Source: Sabethes cyaneus
Lineage: Eukaryota; Arthropoda; Insecta; Diptera; Culicidae
Length of the DNA stretch: 64,000 nt
Direction of reading: 5' to 3'
Assembly: GCF_943734655.1 (NCBI RefSeq)
Contig: NC_071355.1
Location: 94,061,449 to 94,125,448 of the forward strand
The position numbers and the translations under genes are program-made. Below are positions 34,734 to 42,846 of this stretch, piece after piece. The notes beneath the pieces are model-generated. The model saw only the letters and a list, made by a program, of their open reading frames with translations, did no database searches and was not told the origin of the DNA. Each line of letters opens with the position of its first letter. Within the stretch, counting starts at the first letter, position 1.

Positions 34734-35765
34734 TTATGACAAGGCCTGCGCAGTATAATTTTTCCATCTGTTTCGGTCCATGGCAACTGATCTCCAGTTC
34801 CGCGGGCACCCAGTGCTCGCCAGATCTCGCTCAACCTGGTCTTGCCACCTCGCTCGCTGTGCCCCTCTTCGTCTTGTTCCTACCGGATTTGATGCGAAAA
34901 CCATTTTTGCAGGATAGTTGTCCAGCATTCTAGCAACATGTCATGCCCAACGTATCCGTCCAGCTTTAACCACTTTCTGAATACTTGGTTCGCCGTAGAG
35001 ACGCGCGAGCTCGTGGTTCATTCTTCGTCTCCATGCACCGTTCTCTTGCACTCCGCCAAAGATGGTTCTTAGCACCCGCCGTTCGAAAACTCCGAGTACT
35101 CGTAGGTCCTCTTCTAGCAGTGTCCACGTTTCGTGCCCGTAGAGGACAACCGGTCTAATTAGCGTTTTGTACAGTGTGCACTTTGTACGGGGGCTCAAAT
35201 TGTTCGACCGCAAGTGTTTGTGGAGTCCGTAGTAGGCCCGACTTCCGCTGATAATACGTCTTTTAATCTCACGGCAGGTATGGTTGTCCTCTGTTGCCAG
35301 CGAGCCAATGTATACGAACTCGTCGACTACCTCGAACTCATCCCCGTCGATTACCACGGTACTGCCTACGCGAGCTCTGTCGCGCTCGGTCCCGCCCGCC
35401 AGCATATACTTCGTTTTAGACGTATTTATCTGCAATCCAATTTTCTCTGCTTCGCGTTTCAGTCTGGTGTACTGATCTTCCACCGCCTCAAATGTTCTGC
35501 CGACAGCATCCACGTCGTCATCAAAGCAGATAAATTGACTGGATTTATTGAAAATCGTGCCCCGCATTTCGATCGCCGCTCGCCTTATAACACCTTCAAG
35601 CGCAATGTTGAATAGCAGGCAGGAAAGACCATCTCCTTGTCGAAGTCCCATGCGAGATTCGAATGGGTCCGACAATCCACCCGAGATTCTCACACAGTAC
35701 TGGATCCCATCCATCGTAGCCATGATAAGTCTAGTAAGCTTACCCGGAAAGTCGTTTTCGTCCAA
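34734..35765 (-). pseudogene. LINE copy B reverse transcriptase and C-terminal ORFs
   Basis: The ORF 35765-34941 encodes the later RT motifs: RMGLRQGDGLSCLLFNIALE, FDDDVDAVGRTFEAVEDQYT, KINTSKTKYM-type thumb residues and FVYIGSLATED. The region after the RT has LYKTLIRPVVLYGHETWTLL, RVLRTIFGGVQ and KAGRIRWA, and a second piece (34928-34734) continues it with TRRRGAQRARWQDQVERDL. The catalytic box reads FDDD where most LINEs have F/YADD. The N-terminal RT motifs are lost in the deletion, so it is inactive. Confidence 0.85.
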
Positions 35766-35788
35766 TATTTTCCATAGCTCTTGTCGGT

Positions 35789-37281
35789 TTACGCTATCAT
35801 ATGCGGCTTTGATGGGGGTGGCACATCTTCGTCGCTTGCTGCACCAATGTGGTCACTTCCTCCGCTATCATGGTCTTCCGCCTGCATGCCATTCAGGTGT
35901 TCATCGTAGTGCTGCTTCCACCTTTCGATCACCGCACGGTCATCAGTCAAGATACCTCCATCTTTATCTCTGCACATTTCGGCCCGCGGCACGAAGCCTT
36001 TACGAGATCCGTTGAGTCTCTGATAGAACTTCCGTGTGTCGTGAAAGCGGTACAGCTGTTCGAGTTCTTCGCACTCCTTCTCCTCTTGGTGGCGCTTCTT
36101 TTCCTTGAAGAGTCGGGTTTGCTGCCTCCGCTTCTGTTTGTATCGCTCCACATTCTGACGGGTGGCTCTATGCAGCATTTGTACCCGCGCTGCGTTCTTC
36201 TCATCCAATATCTGCTGACATTCCTCGTCAAACCATTCGTTACGTCGATTCGGTGCCACACTGCCTAGGACGTTCTCCGCTACGCTGTTAATGGCTGTTT
36301 TCACGGCATTCCAAAAGTCTTCAAGAGGGGCTTCATCCAGCTCACCCTCTTCCGGCAGCGCGGTTTCGAGAGATAACGCGTAGTTTTCGGCGACCTCCGG
36401 TTGCTTCAGTCGCGCTAGATTATACCGTGGCGGGTGGCGGTATCGTATGTTGTTCACAACAGATAGTTTTTGACGTATCCTTACCATCACTAGGTAGTGA
36501 TCCGAATCAATGTTAGCGCCCGGATAGGTTCTGACGTCGATAATGTCTGAAAAGTGCCGACCATCTATCAGAACGTGGTCGATTTGTGATTCCGTCTGGT
36601 TGGGTGATCTCCAGGTGTACCGATGGTAGAGGTTATGCTGGAAGAAGGTACTACGTATGGCCATGTTCTTGGAGGCGGCGAAGTCGACAAGTCTTAGGCC
36701 GTTTTCGTTCGTTTGCGGGTGAGCGCTGAACCGTCCAATCACCGGTTTGAATTCCTCCTCCTGACCAACCTGAGCATTACAGTCCCCGATGATAATTTTG
36801 ACATCATGTCTTGGGCAGCGGTCGTATTCACGCTCCAACTGCGCGTAGAATTCGTCTTTGTCATCATCGGTACTTCCGAGGTGAGGACTGTGCACGTTAA
36901 TTATGCTTATATTGAAGAATCGGCCCTTGATTCTTAATCTGCACATTCGGGGGTTGATCGGTCACCACCCGATCACCCGCTTCTGCATCTCGCCCATCAC
37001 TATAAAAGCTATGCCCAGCTCGTGTGTATTGCCGCAGCTCTGGTAGAAGTATGACCATCTCTATACGTACGTACCATCGTTCCTTTCCAGCATACCTCCT
37101 GCAGCGCTACGATGTCGAACTTGCGGCTGTTCACTTCTTTAGAAAGCAGGTGGGTACTTTCGAGGAAATTTAGAGACCGACAGATCCATGTTCCTAATTT
37201 CCAATCGTTAGTCCGTTTTCGTCGCCTGGGTCTTTGCCGATTGTTCCGATTAGAGTTATTATTATTACTTACGGAGTCCAT
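35789..37281 (-). pseudogene. LINE copy B endonuclease and linker ORFs
   Basis: Two minus-strand open pieces form one AP-endonuclease. The first, 37281-37009, has LGTWICRSLNF (Asn of NCRSLN lost) and IVALQEVCWKG with the catalytic Glu. The second, 36946-35789, has IIGDCNAQVG, TWRSPNQTESQIDHVLIDGR and GANIDSDHYLV, which carry the Asp, Asn and His residues of the fold. A charged coiled linker (ERYKQKRRQQTRLFKEKKRH) leads towards the RT. A frameshift near 36950-37010 separates the two, and the second ends early at the deletion junction. Confidence 0.85.
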
Positions 37282-38447
37282 TGCTTTGGTTTTTTTAGTG
37301 GTTCAGGCTTGCAAAGCCCGCAACCAACCCCACAGTATCGCCGGAGGGCCAACGTAGTTCGAAGGAGCCCTCCTCCCCTGTCAGCATACGACCTTGGTTT
37401 CCACCGGGGTTGGTTACCCGATCTCCACCGAGGTTGCTCGTATCCCGGCTGGTACCACGAGGAGGTTGGGGTAGGAGTTGCTAGGAAAGAGGTTGTGAAC
37501 CACTGTGGGGTTTATTTTATGCTTAGTGCACAATGCACCGATGGTACGCATTACCAAGCCGTTTACCAGCCAGTCAGTAGACCGAGGAAGATAAATAAAC
37601 CTAGATAGAGGTGATATCTGCGGGGGGCTGCCCTCCGCAGTGGCCGGCGCTTTCAACTGCGGGTCGCTGGCAACACTTGCGGCCGGCGGCCGTCTCGCCC
37701 TGGATCATCTAGTGTTACTATTGATAGTTTTTGGTCATGTTATTGACTAACGTTTTATGGAAGAGTCTAAAATTTCTCGAGTTCGATTAGGTTTTGAGTT
37801 ACGCAAAAAAAATTGTTTTATTTATATGAGAGTCCTTATCCCCCTACCACAGGGGTGAGAGCTCTCAAACCATCATTAAAAAAATCCTGCCTCCAAAACC
37901 ACCCACATCCCAAATTTGGTTCCATTTGCTTGATTAATTCTAGAATTATGAGGAAATTTGTACTTTAATTGTATGGGAGCCCCTCCTCCTGAAGGGGGGA
38001 GAGGTCTCTAACCATCATAAGAACCTTCTCCGGCCCCAAAAACCCCTACATGCAAATTTTCTCGACGATCGATAGTTTTCAATTCTATAAGGAACAAATT
38101 CTATAAGCTCGAAAAAGTTTCCTATAAGGTACACCGGGGCAAGTGGGACCCAAAAAATGCATAGTTTGGGTTTATTCCACTGTGTTTTCTATACCTATGA
38201 TTATTTCAAAATTCTTTCAGCAGAGAAACTCTTCACTCTTGCCCCATTTACCGGGGCAAGTGGGACCTATATTCAAATTTGATTAAAAAGCATAAAATAA
38301 TAGTAAATTGTATAAGTTAATATACAGCAATGTTAAAGCACTGCAATAAGCAATCAAAAACAATATTTGTACGAAGGGTTTATTCAAAAATAGCGTAACA
38401 AAATCAGATCACAACGGGCGACTTTATCTATACCTATAAAGAAGGAT

Positions 38448-38448
38448 T

Positions 38449-38506
<58 letters not shown>
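38448..38506 (+). repeat. (TCTG)n microsatellite
   Basis: About 14 perfect TCTG/CTGT units directly follow the 5' end of the Helitron-like element. Confidence 0.95.
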
Positions 38507-38589
38507 AGTCCGTATGTTCCTTATAGAATCGAAAACTACTGAATCAATCGGCATGAAAATATGCATGTAGAGGTTTTTTGGGGCCAGGA

Positions 38590-40550
38590 AAGGTTTTAGT
38601 GATGGTTAGAAACCCCTCCCCTCACTAAGAGGGGGGGCTCCCATACAAGTGAAACACAAATTTCTGCATAACTCGACAACTGATCAAGCAAATAGAACAA
38701 AATTTGGCATGTGGGTGTTTTCGGTGACAAGAATTTATTCTATGGTAAATTGAGACCCCTCCCCTCTTTATAAGGGGAATTATAACTCCTCTCCTCTTTA
38801 AAAGGGGGGGCTTCCATACAAATTTACTCATAACTCGAGAACTGATCAAGTAAATGGAACCAAATTTGGCATGTGAAGGTTTTCGAGGGCAAGAATATTT
38901 TCTATAGTAAATTAGGACCCCTCCCCACTTTAGGAGGGGGGGGGGGCTCCTGTACCAAAGAAACACAATTTTCCTCATAACTCGAGAAGTAATTAAGCAA
39001 ATGGAACCAAATTTGGCATGTGGGTGTTTTTGGAGACAAAAATTTTTTCTATGATGAATTGGGACCCCTCCCCGTTTTAGGAGGGGGGGATCCTATACAC
39101 ATGAAATACAAATTTCCTCATAACTGAAGAACTAATCAAGCAAATGGAACAAAATTTGGCATGTGACAGTTTTCGAGGGCAAGAATATTTTCTGTGGTAA
39201 ATAATGGAGGGGTCCCACTTTAAGAGGGGGGCTCCTATACAAACGAAATACAAATTTCCTCATAACTCGAGAACTAATCAAGCAAATGGAACCAAATTTG
39301 ACACGTGGGTGTTTTTGGAGACAAAATTTTTTTCTATGATGAACTGGGACCCCTCTTTACTTTAGAAGGGGGGGCTCCTATACAAATGAAATACAAATTT
39401 CCTCATAACTCGAGAGCTAATCAAGCAAATGAAACCAAATTTGGCATGTGAAAGTTTTCGAGGGCAAGAATATTTTCTATGGTGAATTAGGACCCCTCCC
39501 AACTTTAAGAGGGAGGGCTCCTATACAAACGAAATACAAATTTCCTCATAACTCGAGAACTAATCAAGCAAATGGAACCAAATTTGGCACGTGGGTGTTT
39601 TTGGAGACAAAAATTTTTTCTATGATGAATTGGACCCCTACCCACTTTAGGAGGGGGGGCTCCTATACAAATGAAATTCAAATTTCCTCATAACTCGAGA
39701 ACTAATCAAGCAAATAGAACCAAATTTGGCATGTGGAGGTTTCTGGAGGCAAAAATATTTTCTATGGTGAATTAGGACCCCTCCCAACTTTAAGAGGGGG
39801 TGCTTCTACACAAATGAAATACAAATTTCCTCATAATTCGAGAACTAATCAAGCAAATGGAACCATATCTGGCATGTGGGTGTTTTTGGAGGCAACCATT
39901 TTTTCTATGATGAATTAGGACCCCTTACCTTTCTAAGAGGGGGGGCTCTCATACAAACGAAATACAAATTTCCTCATAACTCTAGAACTAATCAAGCAAA
40001 TGGAACCAAATTTATCATGTGGGTGTTTTTGTAGGCAAGAATATTTTCTATGGTATATTTTCTATGGATTTCCCCACTTTAAGACGGGAGCGGGCTCCTA
40101 TACAAATGAAAAGCAAATTTCCTCATAATTCGAGAACTAATCAAGCAAATGGAACCAAATTTGACATGTAAGTGGTTTTGGACGCAAGATTTTTTTCTAT
40201 GGTGAATTGAGACCCCTCTCTTCTTTAGAAAGCGAGTTATGGCCCATCTCCCCTTTAAGAGGGTGAGCTTCCATACAACTGAAATGCAAATTTCCTCTTA
40301 TCTCGAGAACTAATCAATCAAATGGAACCAAATTTGGCATGTGCGAGTTTTAGATGGCAGAGATTCTTTCTATGGTGAATCACGACCCCTTCCCCTTTTA
40401 AGAGGGGAGCTCCCATACAAATGAAATTCACATTTCCTTATAACTTGAGAACTAATCAAGCAAGTGGAACCAAATTTGGCATGTGGGAGATTTTGGAGTC
40501 TTGAATTTATTTTACGATAGTTAGAGACCTCTCACCCCTGTGGTAGGGGG
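38590..40550 (+). repeat. Tandem array, about 13 units of roughly 143 bp
   Basis: Each unit carries TCCTCATAACTCGAGAACTA, ATCAAGCAAATGGAACCAAA, TTTGGCATGTGG, a TTTTCTATGGTGAATTAGGA block, CCCCTCCC and a G run with CTCCTATACAAATGAAAT. Unit starts recur near 38668, 38828, 38976, 39118, 39261, 39405 and onward. Units differ by substitutions and small indels. The open reading frames at 39448-39918 are repeat readings. Confidence 0.9.
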
Positions 40551-41679
40551 ATATGGACTCTCATACAAATAAAACAGAAATTTTTGCGAAACTCAAAAAC
40601 TAATCGAACTCGAGAAATTCGAGACTCTTCCATAAAACATTAGTCAATACAAGACCACAAAAACTAACTATAGTAACACTAGATCATTCAGGACGAGACG
40701 GTCGCGAGTGTTGCCGGTGACAACAACACAGGTTAATTTGTGGCAATACGAAGTTTGTCGGGTCAGCTAGTAATTTATATAAAACACTGATCGTGAGCAA
40801 TTACGCTGTAAAGCATTATTGTAATGAAATATAGTTGAATATGTCCTTGTATCCAATTCTTGCGAGACGTAATTTAGGATTAACCGTTGTTTAATAGCTC
40901 GAAAATACGATTTTGATCTGTTTCTTCTACCATGGCCATTCGGTAGAGCTACTCATAAGAGATAGTTACGCTACAATAACCAGAACACTTTATTGTTTCA
41001 ATTCCAGTTGCAGATTTGCTTAATTATATCAAATTTGCCTGTCCAAATTCAATTAACATAGTTTATGTGTAAACAAAATCTGACCAAACTGTTTGTTCCC
41101 TCATAAGCTGTGCAAATTGGGCCAAGAGGCCCCAATCTTGGATTAGTCCTTTTCGGTTTTATTTTAAAGCTTTACTGGTATAAATATTATGTAATTGAAC
41201 TGAAAATGTTCGGTAGTTCATCTAAAAAATGTATTAAGACAGGAAGTTATGTGCTGAAACACTTTATTTTTAATAGGTGCCACTTGCCCCGGGTGCTTTG
41301 AAGTGCCGACCTTATTTCGACCCACTTTTTTAATGCCGTTTGTTAAATTAAACAACTAGTTTTCGAGTGTAATTTGTTAATACAGTCATTATGTTTACCT
41401 ATTGTCAGAAAAACATACAGTTTTACGTAAAGCCTGTGGCCAAAATATCATTTATAGAAAGGTGCGTCAAACTTACAACGCAAATTGAAAATAACGCTCA
41501 AATTTAAAGTCCAATTTTGACGTTTGGAATGCCTGTTATAAATAATATATAATTTTAATACATGCATTTGAGTTGTATCTTTCATTTCTAGAAAGGTTCG
41601 GTTGGCAAAAATTAGGTTGAAGAGAGTTATGAGCTCCGTTCCCATTTACCCCGTATTCCCACTTGCCCCGGGGTACCTT

Positions 41680-42297
41680 AATTTTTTTTTCATCACTTTG
41701 TTATGCCACACTCGGCTAACAAAAAAAATCCATCTAGTTTCTCCTAAATCAACTAAAATATAAGCGAAGGTTTAATGTTTAAAGTAAGATTTGAAGCCCC
41801 ATTTACATTCATTTAAAAATAATAGAATTTTCTTAACCTGCAGTCAGTCTCCCCTATTATTTGCAGCAAGGCTTACATTCACATCATGCCCAGGACCGTG
41901 GCATGCGGCATGCCCGCCTGCCAGGAGCGCCCATAGGACATCAGCAAGGCACCAGACACGTTAGACACCATTAAAAAATTACGTAACACACTTGAAAGAG
42001 GAGGTATAAATTAAAACATGTCGCCTATCCACTATACAAAATGAAAATAGTGTTACATTAGAAGCAGGTTGTTGAAAATCATTAGACTGCGTTTTAAATG
42101 TTCCCTTATGGAAGTCATGAAAGAACGACTCCGTATAGGTACCATAAGAAACACAACTGTGTTTGAATGCATATCGAAAGGCTCAGCCGATGTATTAGAC
42201 AGTTGGTTGCAAGCTTAAATCGCCCAAATATATACTATGATCATTCGTTCGGTGACGTTCATTTGTGATGTTCAAACCATGGTGTATAGGGTGTATC
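41680..42297. other. Non-coding spacer
   Basis: AT-rich DNA with one GC-richer patch near 41880-41960. No gene, TIR element or LINE similarity was found. Confidence 0.3.
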
Positions 42298-42518
42298 TAG
42301 ATATTGCTGTTGCAGTTGAAAACCATAATAATCGGCGTGCAACATTCGGTTTTTTCTTGTTCTGTGTGTCGCAACTACGTCGCACGTGGTGCGCTGTATA
42401 GCGCATAAATGTGCGATCATAGCGCACCACGTGTGACGTAGTTGCGACACACAGAACAAGAATTAAACCGAATGTCGCACTTCGATTATCTCGATTTTCA
42501 ACTGCAATCTGCCATAGT
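42298..42518. mobile_element. Long palindrome, probable MITE
   Basis: The left arm runs from about 42305 (GTTGCAGTTGAAAACCATAA) through ACATTCGG and TTCTTGTTCTGTGTGTCGCA to GTGGTGCGCTGTATAGCGC. The right arm is its complement, meeting near 42405. The inner 60 bp of each arm is nearly perfect. No target duplication was found. Confidence 0.75.
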
Positions 42519-42846
42519 TCAAACTACTCTGCAAGCAAAAGCTCAAAAATTATTCCGAGAAAGTTTATCATTGCAACTCTCAAATAAAACCACATTTAGA
42601 ATAATATCAACAAACATAAATTTATCGTAAACACTTTACATGCTTAATTTGAGTTTTATGGTACTTACTGGAGGAATATCTTTGGAACTGGAACTGGCAA
42701 ATAGGGCGTTGAATATGTAAAACAGAAAAGCTGTCCGTAATAATTTTCCAAAAGAACTTTTCTTTTTGTGTTCCTTAAAGTAACCAATACCTATTAGAAG
42801 AAAGCAATAGCGTATTGTAATTTCCATTACACATGTTACAATGAGA

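Larger units (their letters stand above)
34706..37572 (-). mobile_element. LINE retrotransposon copy B, 11 bp target duplication
   Basis: GTCAGTAGACC is found at 34695-34705 and 37573-37583, directly outside the element, so both termini are fixed and the copy spans 2867 bp. It has a 5' leader of about 290 bases (37282-37572), an endonuclease start (37009-37281), the rest of the endonuclease and linker (35789-36946), the RT palm and C-terminal region (34941-35765, with its continuation to 34734), and a (TAAG)-type tail. A deletion of about 430 bp relative to copy A joins DEDVPPPS to AYDSVNRQ at about 35812 and removes RT motifs. The encoded blocks match copy A closely. No separate ORF1 is visible. 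Confidence 0.92.
33775..38126 (-). mobile_element. Helitron-like element, minus strand, interrupted by three insertions
   Basis: Read on the minus strand, the element's 3' end is GGCAATACGAAGTTTATCGG GTCAGCTAA followed by host T (33774), matching the 3' end of the element at 38427-40770. Its other part, 37584-38126, is the inverted counterpart of 40490-40730 and of the 5' portion at 38515-38600 (CCTTATAGAATCGAAAAC complement). Between these lie a hAT-type MITE (33986-34264), a foldback (34296-34471) and LINE copy B (34706-37572). Joining across the LINE restores similarity to the core at 30590-30825. The CTAA end and missing TIRs fit Helitrons; no Rep/helicase is present. Confidence 0.6.
38427..40770 (+). 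mobile_element. Helitron-like element with (TCTG)n and tandem array
   Basis: The element starts TCTATACCTATAAAGAAGGA after a host A (38426) and ends GTCAGCTAG before a host T (40771), the A/T insertion and CTAG end of Helitrons. A (TCTG)n tract (38448-38506) follows the 5' end, then about 13 tandem units. The 3' tail (40560-40770) includes CGAAGTTTGTCGGGTCAG. There are no TIRs and no Rep/helicase ORF. The layout resembles the dipteran mini-me/DINE-type elements that carry GTCY microsatellites (recalled family knowledge). It is nested in the TIR element 38127-41678. Confidence 0.7.
38127..41678. mobile_element. TIR element (AGGTAC..CCGGGGCAAGTGGGA), split by Helitron
   Basis: The ends read AGGTACACCGGGGCAAGTGG at 38127 and right-strand AGGTACCCCGGGGCAAGTGG at 41678, each next to TA. 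Extra copies of CCGGGGCAAGTGGGACC occur near 38250 and in complement near 41283. Without the insertion at 38427-40770 it is about 1.2 kb and AT-rich, with no transposase motif. The TA duplication suggests a Tc1/mariner-like mobiliser. Confidence 0.75.

Noticed and set aside
35214..36268. Plus-strand ORFs over LINE copy B
   Set aside because: They are antisense to the endonuclease-RT reading, which carries all catalytic motifs.
38590..40550. Regular array of similar units, CRISPR-like at first sight
   Set aside because: Units are about 143 bp with variation spread along their length, no short conserved repeat with unique spacers, and the host is eukaryotic.
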